From contig JBBHKE010000236.1 of the NCBI GenBank assembly GCA_037447655.1, positions 60,495-124,494 of the forward strand: DNA of 64,000 nucleotides, read 5' to 3'. Made by a program: the position numbers and the translations under genes. Of this stretch, positions 53,712-64,000 are shown one piece after another. How positions within the stretch are numbered: the stretch's first letter is position 1; every line of letters begins with the position of its first letter. Source of the stretch: Zygnema cylindricum (lineage: Eukaryota > Streptophyta > Zygnematophyceae > Zygnematales > Zygnemataceae). The notes under the pieces were generated by a model, which did no database searches, had not been told where the DNA came from, and saw only the letters and a program-made list of their open reading frames with translations.

Positions 53712-53956
53712 TGCAATTATGTGTCCTCCATTGGACTACAGAATACAGGAAGCCTCTAGATAGTATTTAACTAACCCACTTCAAGCCACAACCACAACTG
53801 CCCAAGAAGGCAAACTGACAATTTGACTGCAACCTTGTGCAGCCTGGACTCCCTTGAAACCGTAGCAAAAAGAATCACTGAAAACGGCCAACCAGCCGAT
53901 AAGTTATGAGGCAGTAAAAATGCCAATTTGTACAAACTCTCAAAGGGAGAGGTGAC
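53712..53956 (-). repeat. Copia H 3' LTR, first piece
   Basis: TGCAATTATGTGTCC onward; breaks at GTGAC, the duplication flanking copia G, and resumes at 60422. Confidence 0.9.
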
Positions 53957-55011
53957 TGTAGAAATTAATGGTCCATTTTAAGTATTTTCTAAGTCAAAAT
54001 AGAAATATAGAAAGAAGCCGAGGCAGTCTACCTCTAACTTCTTTCTCCAACTCTCAAACTTGTCGCAGTCACTAAGAAATTGGAGAGGGAGCTAGAACCA
54101 TGGCTACCTAGGCTATCCAGAGGTTTACGGGAAATTTATATTAGTTAGGGTTTTATTTACTAAAAGGGTATGTAACGGCCACAGGATATGATCCTGATAC
54201 CTACCGGCCGGCAGAGAGCAGTTAGATGATAGCCTTAGCCGTTAAGTCTTGGACTAATATTCAGAGTATATGGTTTGATATTTATTTAAACATGAATACG
54301 TAGGATAAATCATTTAACTAAAATTGTTTACGGGATACATAGATCTGGTAATGTATAAGTACGGATTACGGTACGGACAAGAAATCAATACCGCGCATTT
54401 ATTTCTTTAGTGAAACGAATTCCGCGCATGTATTTATTACGACTACGATTAAAATCGAATTTAATCAGACGGCCGGAATTAGCGCCAAGATCGTGGAAGT
54501 TGATTTCGGCGGTTTGTGGCCATCGCCACATCGGATGACACGTGGTGAAATTACATTGGATCATGGTATCTCCGGAGATTATGGCACCGAATCCGGATAT
54601 GACATGTGTCGAAATTTAGGCCATGCCGTACAATGTCCGTACATAAAGTACACCGCCAGCTGTACTTTTGCGTACGGAAGTGTAATTTGATTGGTTCCGT
54701 ACATCTGTAGATAGAGTGTGTGAGAGAGATGGAACTTTGAAAAATTAGGAGATAGGACCCTCTCTCCCAGAGAGCTTCTGTACAAAAGGTCAACTTTGAC
54801 CCTCCATAACTTACTGCTCAGGGGAGCAAATTCAGAGATTCTTTTTGCTATCGACTCACGGGAGTCTTGTCTTCACAGGGGTGCAGGTGTTCAAAGTTTT
54901 TGTCTGCTAGGGTGGCAGTTGTTTTTGCTGAAACACAAAGGGGTCAGTTTTATCCTAGAGGCTTCTTAGAAGCTGTCCACTCTGAGGACTTATGGAGGTC
55001 TCAGAGTTACA
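53957..55011 (+). repeat. 5' LTR of copia G
   Basis: TGTAGAAATTAATGG...GAGTTACA. Hairpin at 54637-54676 (CCGTACATAAAGTAC / GTACTTTTGCGTACGG). Confidence 0.93.
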
Positions 55012-55939
55012 AATTATGGGCCCACCCTCTAGGGTACCAATCTTTAATGGAACTGGCTTGATATACTGGGAAAGTATGATGATAGGAGCTCTATGCGAAA
55101 AAAGATTTTGGGGGATAGTGAGTGGACGGTTGGGGCGTCCATCAAGTCTTGGAATCCCTCTAGGGTTTGGAGGAAGTAGATTCACCAGGAAAGAGGATCC
55201 ACCTTCAATGGAGGAAACAAAGGAAGGAGAAGTGGTGGACAAAGGAAAGGAGAAGGAGGCGACCACACCAATAGCAACTGGTTCAGCATTCATGTCACCT
55301 ATTCCGAGGAACGAGGAGAATGATACTGAAACCTGGGACTTCAACAATATGGCGGCAAAGCACTTCATCCTACGCCATCTCACTCAAGGACTTGCATGTC
55401 CTTATTTGCAGGTAGAAAGGGCATCTGATCTTTGGATGGCTCTCATAGAGATGTACCGAAGTGGTACGATTCAGCAACAACACTTGGCTGATCAGAAAGT
55501 TAAGGAGTATGTATACAAAGGGGTAGGGATGTTGGATTTTTACAATGAGCTTGCTACGCTCTTCATGGAGCTAGAGAGTGCGGAAAAAGATTTTAGTGAA
55601 AAAGAAAAGGTTAATTGTTTACTGATGAAGCTACCCGATGAGTTCGAAAACATAGTCAACCGTGTGCAGGACTTGCCGGACTCAAGGTGGATATGGAACT
55701 TAGTGGTAGGGATGATTCTCGTTTGGGAGAATACGATTGAGATCCGAGGGGTGGAAAGAGTGGCCAAGCCTTGGCAACTGCGACCGATAAGAGGAACAAG
55801 GATTCACAGAAACCGGTCGGAACGTATGGGGGGAGGGAGCAGAAAAATCAGACCGACGAGTTTGGACCAAGGGCTCCCAATGGTTAATGTCATTTTTGTA
55901 AGAAATCTGTGCACTATATGGCAGAGTGCACTAATCTAA
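55012..55939 (+). pseudogene. gag: Gag of copia G
   Basis: Primer-site sequence AATTATGGGCCCACC (two changes) contains the ATG at 55016: MGPPSRVPIFNGTGLIYWES. Capsid region intact to about 55750 (NNMAAKHFILRHLTQGLACP, LLMKLPDEFENIVNRVQDLP), then a frameshift before the knuckle. Confidence 0.88.
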
Positions 55940-56878
55940 CCGAGCTTCGGTTAAAGGAGGGGTAGATCGGTGGTACCCCGAGAGGAAAGAAAAAGGCCCT
56001 TGTGACACAGGTACATGAAGCGAAATCCGAGAACGAGGACGATGAGCTCCTTTTGGATGAGGAGTTGGAGGCAAAAAACGAGGTCGAAATTCCACGAAGG
56101 CAGAAATGTGCTTACGGTGGATTGAAAGGTGAAGCAGGCTAGGTTGTAGATTCAGGTGCCTTTCATAAACATGTGTAAGGATAGGCACCTGTTCACTAAG
56201 ATAAGAAATATTCCCTCCGTAGAGATAGAGTACGGGGATGGGAGGATAGTCACCACTACTCTTGTAGGATCGGTAGATTTGAAAGTGTTAGTAGATGGAA
56301 AGACATCCATATTAACATTCTCCTATGTATTGTTTATTCCGGAGCTGAAAAAAAACCTCATCTCTACATCCGTATTAGATGATAAAGGTTTTTTTTCTAG
56401 CACTAGGGAAAGAGTCTTTACTGCTAGTTTTGAGGAGGATGTCTATTTCATTGCTGAGAAAGGTAGCCATGGGATGTTTAGGCTGGTTTTAAGTAATGAA
56501 AACAAGAATCTTTATTATGCTGGTGTTCATGATATTATGATGTGGCATAAGAGGCTTGGGCATGTGAATCTAGACAAGTTAAGAGAGATGAAAAAGATGG
56601 GAGTGGTGGAAGGGATTAAGTGTAGTGAGAATGATAATATAAGTGATTGTAGTGGATGTGCTCACGGTAAAGCACACAGATTGCCCTTTCCCAAAACAAC
56701 CACCTATAGGGGAGGAAAAATTCTAGATTTAGTACACACAAATATTTGGGGACTGGCGAAAGTGCTCTCATCGGGGGGGAAGAGATTTATGATGACTATC
56801 ACTAATGATTTGTCTCGGTATTTCAGGGTGTATTTTTTGAAAAACAAGTCAGAAGCTAAGGATTGTTTTAGACAATAA
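55880..56878 (+). pseudogene. pol: Zinc knuckle, protease and integrase N-terminus of copia G
   Basis: Knuckle CHFCKKSVHYMAEC-like, with the Gly position changed. Protease VVDSGAFHKHV is altered and frameshifted after DSGA. ORF 56156-56878 covers KRLGHVNLDKLREMKKMGVV, CSGCAHGKAHRLPFPKTTTY and the integrase start. Stops near 55963 and 56141. Confidence 0.85.
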
Positions 56879-57700
56879 AAAGCATAGAGCGAAAAACTGC
56901 ATGAAACTCCAATCAAGAGAGTAAGGAGTGACAATGGTGGAGAATATACTTCTAACTAGTTTGAGGATTTTCTGAGGGAAGATGGAGTTTAACACCAAAA
57001 GACAGTTCCAGAAAACCCAGAATAGAATGGGGTAGCTGAAAGGTTAAATAGAACACTAAGTGATAGTGCTAGAAGTATGTTGTCAGATAAGAAGATAGGA
57101 AAAAGATTTTGGGCAGAAGCAATGAACTGTGCTAATAACCTCAAAAATAGAGTTTTTACTTCAGCTATAAAAGATCAAACACCTTATGAGAGATGGACAG
57201 GCCGGAAACCAAAAATATCTCACTTAAAGGTTTTCGGCAGTCAAGTATTCAGTCTAGATACTGATCGGTCCAAGTGGAAGCTTGATCCTAAAGGAAAACC
57301 GGGATACTTATTAGGATATGATGAGGATGTTAAAGGATATAGAGTTTATGATCTAAAAAGGGAAGATATAATCTTAGTAAAGCATCTAGTAGTTATAGAT
57401 GAAGGAAAGTCTGTGGATCCCTTCAAATATACAAAGTCAGTAAAAATCAGATTTGAGTCAGAAAATTCCGATGACTTTGAGCTTTCTAACTATCCAGGTT
57501 TTAGATAAGATGACATTCTTGCAGGTACAAATCAGACCGAAAATGACTCGGCTGTGGAAACTCCAGTGACAACTCTACCCGAGGCGAAAGACGTGGTGGA
57601 AATTGATTCAGAATGAAGGGATAGTGGAGAAGCCGAGTTTGTTCGAAAGAATCCACGAGAACCATCTATTCCGGCCTCAGATTTTGAGGGGGGAAGGAGA
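56879..57700 (+). pseudogene. pol: Integrase core and C-terminus of copia G
   Basis: LHETPIKRVRSDNGGEYTSN, NGVAERLNRTLSDSARSMLS, WAEAMNCANNLKNRVFTSAI, GYLLGYDEDVKGYRVYDLKR, with stops at about 56959, 56990, 57023, 57507 and 57615. Confidence 0.87.
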
Positions 57701-57712
57701 AGTAGCAAAAGA

Positions 57713-58700
57713 ATGCAAGAAAAACAAGTTAATAACAAGGTAACTAAACTATCTCATCAAGATGAACCTCAAACTTATGGAGAGGCGATGACTTGTCCAG
57801 AAAGAAATCGGTGGAAGACAGCCATCAATGAGGAGATGGCCTCAATTATGGCAGCCGATACTTGGGAGCTGGTGGATTGTTCACCTAACGGAAAACGAAT
57901 CGGTTGTAAGTGGGTTTTCAAATTAAAACTGAACCCAGATAACAGAATCGAGCGCTACAAGGCCCGACTAGTGGCAAAAGGATTTACACAAAAGGAGGGA
58001 ATTGACAACGAGGAAACCTTTGCCTCGGTGGTCAGATTTCCCTCCGTCCGCATACTTCTCAGCCTGGCAGCAGCGGAAGACATGGAAGTGCACCAGATGG
58101 ACATCAAAACAACCTTTTTGCATGGAGAATTGGAAGATGAGATCTTCATGCGACAACCCGAAGGGTTTGTGGAAGGAGGAGAGGAGAGTAAGGTATGCCG
58201 GCTGATTAAATCTCTTTATGGTTTAAACAGGCGCCTCGACAGTGGAATAAGAAGCTTGATGAGTTTCTTCTTGGCCTGGGATATATTCGAATCAGCTCAG
58301 ATCACTCAATCTATTTTTTCGAAGATGAGGAAGGTTTTATATTTATTACAAATTATGTTGATGATTTGCTTGTTTTAAGTAAATCAATGGAAAAAATTAA
58401 TAAACTTAAACACATCTTAACGGGAGATTTGAAATGAAGGATATGGGGGAAGCAAAATATATTTTGGGAATTCAAGTAGAGAGAGACCGAAAAAGAAAAA
58501 TTCTAAGATTGACTCAAAAGGAAGCAATAGGGAACATGCTTGAAAAATTTCAAATGGATAAAGCTAATAGTTGTACAACTCCAATGGAGTTGAAGAAGGG
58601 AAGTGAGGGGAGTGAGGAAGGAGGAGTCATAGTCTTAGACGAGGAATTATCTCCTGAAGAACAGAAGTTCATGCAGTCTATTCCTTACAGGCAAGTAGTG
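57713..58700 (+). pseudogene. pol: Reverse transcriptase of copia G
   Basis: WVFKLKLNPDNRIERYKARL, VRFPSVRILLSLAAAEDMEV, HQMDIKTTFLHGELEDEIFM to LIKSLYGL, where one A is missing from a run (about 58225). The downstream half is shifted, then KDMGEAKYILGIQVERDRKR from 58434. Confidence 0.88.
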
Positions 58701-59346
58701 GGAAGTCTAATCTATTTTATGAATTGTACGCGGCCGGATTTAGCTGCAGCTGTAGGAGTGCTGAGTAGAAGTCTAAATGCTCCCACTAAGAGGGATTGGG
58801 AAGCAGCTAAGAGAGTCCTTAGATATTTGATAGGAACTAGGGATGTATGGTTGCATTTGGGTGGGGAGAATACTGACATCACTACTTGAAGTGATGCCAG
58901 TTATGGTGATGCTCCGATGAGGAGATGCACTTCTGGATATCTATTATATGTGGGTGATGGGGCTTGCTGTTGGAGTAGCAAACAACAAAAAGTTATTGCT
59001 TAGTCCACCATGGAGGCTGAGTATATGGCCTCTTGCTCTGCTGTAAAAGAATTGATGTGGGTCAAGTCTTTGCTTGGTGAGCTTGGTCACCTTAAGAGTG
59101 GTGTGCAGAAAACTTTTTGTGATAATCAGGCAGCAATCGCTATTTCTGCCAATCCTAAACATCATTTTAAAGCCAAACACATGGACATCAGACTCAGCTT
59201 TGTTTGAGAGAAAGTAGAAAACAAAATAATCAGTTTAGAGTACAGACCAGACAAAGAGATGGTAGCAGATATGATGACCAAACCTGTGCCTTCCCCTAAG
59301 CTAATTTTTTGCAGGGAGAAGTGTGGTCTGAAATTAAAATTGACTA
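58701..59346 (+). pseudogene. pol: RNase H of copia G
   Basis: RPDLAAAVGVLSRSLNAPTK, MRRCTSGYLLYVGDGACCWS, MEAEYMASCSAVKELMWVKS, FCDNQAAIAISANPKHH, ADMMTKPVPSPK. Stops at about 58887, 59000 and 59205. Ends just before the polypurine tract. Confidence 0.87.
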
Positions 59347-59360
59347 GAAAATAAGGGGAG

Positions 59361-60416
59361 TGTAGAAATTAATGGTCCATTAAAAGTATTTTCTAGGTCT
59401 AAAAAGAAATATAGAAAGAAGCCGAGGCAGTCTACCTCTAACTTCTTTCTCCAACTCTCAAACTTGTCGCAGTCACTCAGAAATTGGAGAGGGAGCTAGA
59501 ACCATGGCTACCTAGGCTATCCAAAGGTTTACGGGAAATTTATATTAGTTAGGGGTTTATTTACTAAAAGGGTATGTGCCGGCCACAGGATTTGATCCTG
59601 ATACCTACCGGCCGGCAAACAGCAGTTTGTTGGTAGCCTTAGCCGTTAAGTATAAAACTAATGTTACGTAGTATATGGTTTGATATTTATTTAAATATGA
59701 ATACGTAGGATAAATCAATTAACTATAATAGATTACGGGATACATAGATCCGGTAATATATAAAGTACGGATTACGGTACGGACTATAAATCAATACCGC
59801 GCATTTGTTTCGTAAATGAAACAAATACCGCACATGTATTTATTACGGCTTCGATTAAATTAGATTCTAATCGGACGGCCGCAATTAGCGCCGAGATCGC
59901 GGAGGAAGTTTTCGGCAGTTTGTGGCCATCGCCACATCGAATGACGCGTGGCGAAATTTCGTTGGATCGTGGAATCCCCGGAGATTATGACATCGAATCC
60001 GGATATGACATGTGTCGATATTTAGGCCTTGTCGTACAATGTCCGTACCTAAAGTACACCGGCAGCTGTACTTTTGCGTACGGAACTCAATTCTGATTGG
60101 TTCCATACATCAGTAGATAGAGTCTGTGAGAGAGATAGGACTTAGAAAAATTAGGAGATAGGACCCTCTCTCCCAGAGAGCTTCTGTACAAAAGGTCAAC
60201 TTTGACCCTCCATAACTTACTGCTTAGGGGAGCAAATTCAGAGATTCTTTTTGCTATCGACTCAGGGGAGTCTTGCATTCACGGGGTGCAGGTGTTCAAA
60301 GTTTTTGTCTGCCTGGGTGGCAGTTATTTTTGCTGAAACACAAAGGGGTCAGAGTTTTCCTAGAGGCTTCTTGGAAGCTGTCCACTCTGAGGACTTATGG
60401 AGGTCTCAGAATTACA
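59361..60416 (+). repeat. 3' LTR of copia G
   Basis: Pairs with 53957-55011; preceded by AAAATAAGGGGAG. A sample of 170 bases shows about seven differences between the two. Confidence 0.93.
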
Positions 60417-60421
60417 GTGAC

Positions 60422-61207
60422 TACCTACCAAAATTTTCTAAGTCCTGATTCCGTCTAATAACTTCTATCTACTTAAGTAGGGATCTATCAGATTACTGTA
60501 CCGTACCAAAAAGTACTACTGCCGGTGTACCTTTTGTACGGCCTATGTATGACAAGGCTATTAACCGGACGCATGTCTGCTTTTCACTCGTCCGTACATT
60601 CCTCGGAATTCCTATGACCGAATGTCATCTCTCCACGTGGCTCCAAGTCATGCCACGTCACAAAACGCCAAAATGACCACTCCAAGATTTCGGCGATGAT
60701 GTGCGCCGTTGGATTTGCAGCGAGACGCAATCTTAGCCATTATAAATACTTGCGCGACATTTTTTTCACTGTCGAAACAAAATGCGTGATATCCGTTTTG
60801 AAATAGAGTCGTACTTTCATAAAACCGTATCTATGCATGCCATATACAGTTTAGTTAAATGGTTTTGTTCCCCCCCTAAATATATATATATCTATCACAT
60901 ACTATATCACTTAGCATTGGTCCTAGTGTTATAGGATAAAGCTGATCGCTATCGGCCAACTTGACGGACCGCAGGTATCGGGATCAAATCCAAGGTTCGT
61001 CAGGTATATTTTTAGTAACCTACTAAAAATAATTGTCTGTTGAACTAAGGCAGCCATGGATCAACCACCCTCTCTATCCTTCAGTGACTACAACAAGTAT
61101 GGGTGCTAGAAAGAGAAGGTGGAGGCAGGCTGCCTGTCCTTTCTTTTTCCTTTTATCCTAACATATTTAAACCTAGAAAATACTCTAAATATCTATTAAT
61201 TTCAACA
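60422..61207 (-). repeat. Copia H 3' LTR, second piece
   Basis: Resumes after the GTGAC duplication and ends TTTCAACA followed by the polypurine complement CTCCCCTTATTTT. tRNA-like module at about 60925-61000. Confidence 0.92.
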
Positions 61208-61220
61208 CTCCCCTTATTTT

Positions 61221-61949
61221 CTAGTCTAATTTTAATTTTTCTTTCAACCCGCATTTTTCCCGACAATATTTTAATTTAGGAAAGGGCACAGGTTTGGTCA
61301 TCATGTCAGCCACCATTTCTTCATCAGGTCTATACACAAGATTTAAAATTTTATTTTCAACTTTTTCTCTTACGAAGCTTAATCTTATGTCCATATGTTT
61401 TGCTTTGAAATGGTGTTTTGGATTGGCTGCAATTGCGATTGCAGCTTGATTATCGCAAAAGATTTCATGCACTCCCTCCTTCATATATCCCAATTCTTGC
61501 AAGAATGACATCACCCACATTACTTCTTTTACAGCAGAACAAGACGCCATATACTCAGCCTCCATAGTAGACTGAGCAACCACCTTTTGTTGCTTACTGC
61601 TCCAACAGCAAGCACCTTCTCCCACATACAAAACATATCCAGATGTGCATCTTCTCATAGGTGCATCCCCATAACTAGCATCACTCCAAATGGTGATATC
61701 AGTGTGCTCCACTCCCAAATGCAACCATAATTCTCTGGTTCCAACCAGATATCTCATGAATTTTTTGGCTGCCTCCCAGTCTCTCTTCCTACGATCATTA
61801 ACACTTCTACTGAGTACTCCAACTGCCGCCGCTATGTCCGGCCTGGTACAGTTCATAAAATAGGTTAAACTTCCTACGACCTGTCTATAAGGAATAAACT
61901 TCATGAACTCTCTCTCCTCTGGACTCATCTGATCGTCTAAGATCATCAC
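61221..61949 (-). CDS. pol: RNase H of copia H (frame intact)
   Basis: Continuous 242-codon frame from the RT C-terminal part (DDQMSPEEREFMKFIPYRQV) through RPDIAAAVGVLSRS, SDASYGDAPMRRCTSGYVLY, AQSTMEAEYMASCS, FCDNQAAIAIAANPKHH to the natural polyprotein end. The best-preserved RNase H here. Confidence 0.9.
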   Translation of the reverse strand: MMILDDQMSPEEREFMKFIPYRQVVGSLTYFMNCTRPDIAAAVGVLSRSVNDRRKRDWEAAKKFMRYLVGTRELWLHLGVEHTDITIWSDASYGDAPMRRCTSGYVLYVGEGACCWSSKQQKVVAQSTMEAEYMASCSAVKEVMWVMSFLQELGYMKEGVHEIFCDNQAAIAIAANPKHHFKAKHMDIRLSFVREKVENKILNLVYRPDEEMVADMMTKPVPFPKLKYCREKCGLKEKLKLD

Positions 61950-62729
61950 TCTTCTTCTACACTCCCATCACTTACTTTTTTTCAAGTCCATAGGAGTGGT
62001 ACAACTGTTAGCATTTTCCATTTGGAATTTCTCAAGCATATTACCTATTGCTTCTTTCTGAGTAAGTCTATTAATATTCTTCCCCCTATCTCTCTCCATT
62101 TGAATCCCCAAAATATATTTTGCCTCCCCTAAATCCTTCATATCAAATCTGCTTCTAGGATCTGTTTTTAATTTATTGATCTTTTCCAAGGATTTACTCA
62201 ACACAAGCAGATCATCCACATAAATTGCAATAAAAATGACACCATTCTCATCTTCAAACATATAGATAGAATTGTCAGAGCTGATACGAATATATCCTAG
62301 ATCGGTAAGAAACTCATATAGTTTCTTATTCCACTGTCGGGGAGCCTACTTTAGTCTATATAAGGACTTTATGAGCCCGCAGACTTTGTTCTCTTCTCCT
62401 TCTTCCACAAACCCTTCGGGTTGCCTCATGAAAATTTCTTCCTCTAACTCACCATTAAGAAAATTAGTTTTAATGTCCATCAGGTGTATTTCCATGTCTT
62501 CCGCTGCTGCGTGACTGAGGGGAATCCTTACTGATGGGAACCGAACAACTGGAGCAAAGGTCTCCTCATAAACAATCCCCTCTTTTTGGTTGAACCCCTT
62601 CGCTACCAATCGAGCCTTACATCTCTCAATGGTATTATCTGGGTTCAGTTTTAGTTTAAATACCCATTTACACCCAATAGGTTTTCTGTCTAGAGGACAA
62701 TCCGCTAGTTCCCAAGTATTTTCTTCCAT
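61950..62729 (-). pseudogene. pol: Reverse transcriptase of copia H
   Basis: 62346-62729: WVFKLKLNPDNTIERCKARL, YEETFAPVVRFPSVR. 61968-62261: FIAIYVDDLLVLSKSLEKIN with YVDD intact. A stop near 62340 and frame changes near 61960 interrupt it. Confidence 0.87.
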
Positions 62730-63634
62730 GATAAAGCCATCTCATCATTTATGGCTCTAATCCATCTTTCTTTCTCTGGACTATTCACTGCCTTCGAGTA
62801 AGATTGAGGCTCATCAGGGTGAGATAGCTTAGTTACCTTATGGGCGGCTTGTTTTTCCTGTAATCTTTTGTTGCTCCTCCTTCCTCGCTCAAACTCCGAA
62901 GCTGGAATAGATGGGAGTCTTAGATTTCTTCTCACTGTTTCATCGGCTCCCCTGTCCATGGAAACCGGTTTTTGTCCTGCTTCTTCTATCTCCTCGAAAT
63001 CCATAGGAGTATGTGAGGTTTCCAGTGAGTCTCTTGTATCTTGGATCTCCCATGAACCTGTAATCACGGTTTCACTCATGTCCCTTTCAGGAACGACCGA
63101 GTTATCCTCACTTTCAGACTCAAATCTAATTCTTATCTTCTTTGTATATTTGAAGGGGTCAAATGACTTTCCTTCATCCATGACAACTAAGTGTTTAACC
63201 AGAATGATATCTTTCTTTGCTAAATCATATACTCTATATCCCTTAACATCCTCATCATATCACACAAAGTATCAAGGTTTTCCCTTTGCATCTAGTTTCC
63301 AATTTTTCCAATCCGTGTCAAGACTGTAAACTTGGCTACTGAATACTTTAAGCTGTGAGATATCTGGTTTCCTTCCAACACATCTCTCATAAGGTGTCAC
63401 TCCCTTTACAGCTGAGGTAAGGACTCTATTTTAAATGTAGTTGGCATAGTTCATTGCTTTTTCCCAAAATCTCTTTCCTATTTTCTTGTCTGCCAACATA
63501 CTGCAAGCACTATCTCCTTGTGTTCGATTCAACCTCTGAGCTACCCAATTTTGTTCCGGGTTATATGGTACAGTTTTCTGGTGCTGCACTCCCTCATCTC
63601 TCAGATATTCCTCAAACTAGTTAGAGGTATATTC
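62705..63634 (-). pseudogene. pol: Integrase C-terminal part of copia H
   Basis: DEGKSFDPFKYTKKIRIRFE and the acidic linker (62705-63181), with NGV/AERLNRTL-type and PYERWVGRKPD-type segments upstream, broken by stops near 63260 and 63430. Cut at 63634 within the EYTS region. Confidence 0.83.
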
Positions 63635-64000
63635 TGTTGTCTTTTGGAAAGCTCTCAGTCTCAGAGCAGCTCAGCAGCGCAGCAACTATACAGACAGCAG
63701 CGCAGCTGCTATACGGAATTGGAGCAGAGCTGCGCAGCAGCGCAGCAGCAGAGCAGCGCAGCAACGAAGCTGCGATACTGACAGGACAAACGCAGCTGCG
63801 GTCACTTTGGATAAGATCCGTACAAACAACGTAGCTGCTACTATCTTGGATATGATTTGGTGCAGGACATCGCAGCCGCGGGTGATATAAATGTGATCCG
63901 GTACGGGACAACGCAGCTGCGATTAATATGAATCTAGTCAACGGACGAGATTCATAAGAGTATCACAAGTGACTTAGCCGACAAGTATTTGTACAGTAAC
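63635..64000 (+). repeat. Family 3 LTR start (runs off the window)
   Basis: Starts TGTTGTCTTTTGG inside copia H's integrase. Contains CAGCGCAGCAGCAG-type repeats, then ACGCAGCTGCGGTC units matching 15750-16020. Orientation as in the left copy. Confidence 0.75.

Larger units (their letters stand above)
53957..60416 (+). mobile_element. Copia G, complete family 2 element inserted in copia H's LTR
   Basis: 6,460 bases, LTRs 53957-55011 and 59361-60416, exact duplications GTGAC (53952-53956, 60417-60421). Family 2, closely related to F. Confidence 0.95.
53712..63634 (-). mobile_element. Copia H, family 1 element, 5' part truncated, interrupted by copia G
   Basis: 3' LTR in two pieces (53712-53956, 60422-61207), then RNase H, RT and integrase in minus orientation to 63634, where a family 3 LTR begins. 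Gag and 5' LTR lie beyond or are lost. Confidence 0.92.

Overview
The window reads as nuclear DNA of a land plant (or close streptophyte relative). The evidence is a single-finger C2H2 gene with the plant-specific QALGGH core, a plant EAR repression motif and a T-rich intron. The other ~85% is nested LTR retrotransposons. Species cannot be named; low-complexity GA/CT-rich UTRs and long Asn/Ser/Gly runs would suit a bryophyte, but that is weak inference.

Layout. 1-4500: minus-strand zinc-finger gene with CT/GA-rich flanks and a palindrome-rich promoter. 4500-8930: AT-rich intergenic DNA with two abutting TA-flanked MITEs and an unidentified possible gene (TATA at 7313, ORF 7445-8002). 8934-15355: complete Ty1/copia element A (+, target duplication GTTTT). 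15620-19162: a second, degenerate copia family ('family 3') carrying a 1.86-kb tandem duplication. 19163-30918: LTR scraps plus minus-strand copia B, split by a complete Ty3/gypsy chromovirus E (22752-30058). 30919-34202: 5'-truncated copia C (+). 34203-53711: an old Ty3-type element T0, split by two complete minus-strand copia elements, D (34563-40985, TSD AATGT) and F (41182-47660, TSD CGGAA). 53712-63634: minus-strand copia H, whose LTR is split by complete copia G (53957-60416, + strand, TSD GTGAC). 63635-64000: start of a family 3 LTR inserted in H.

Most notable content. (1) T0 carries, between protease and reverse transcriptase and mostly in the same frame, a decayed C5 DNA methyltransferase domain (about 49150-50135) with recognisable motifs I, II, IV, VI, VIII, IX and X. 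It is broken by stops and so absent from any ORF list. (2) Chromovirus E has a long extra ORF (27916-29529) after the integrase chromodomain, of unknown function, ending in a coiled coil and preceded by promoter-like sequence. (3) The copia elements have a primer-binding site complementary to the anticodon arm, not the 3' end, of initiator tRNA-Met, and the gag ATG lies inside it. (4) Their LTRs carry a conserved hairpin and an antisense tRNA-like box A/box B module.

Nearly every retroelement ORF is interrupted, so the copies are not autonomous as they stand. Clean 5-bp duplications and LTR pairs that differ by only a few percent (hand-read) show that several insertions are fairly recent. Relative order: T0 first; then C, D, F and H; then G and the family 3 LTR into H; E after B.
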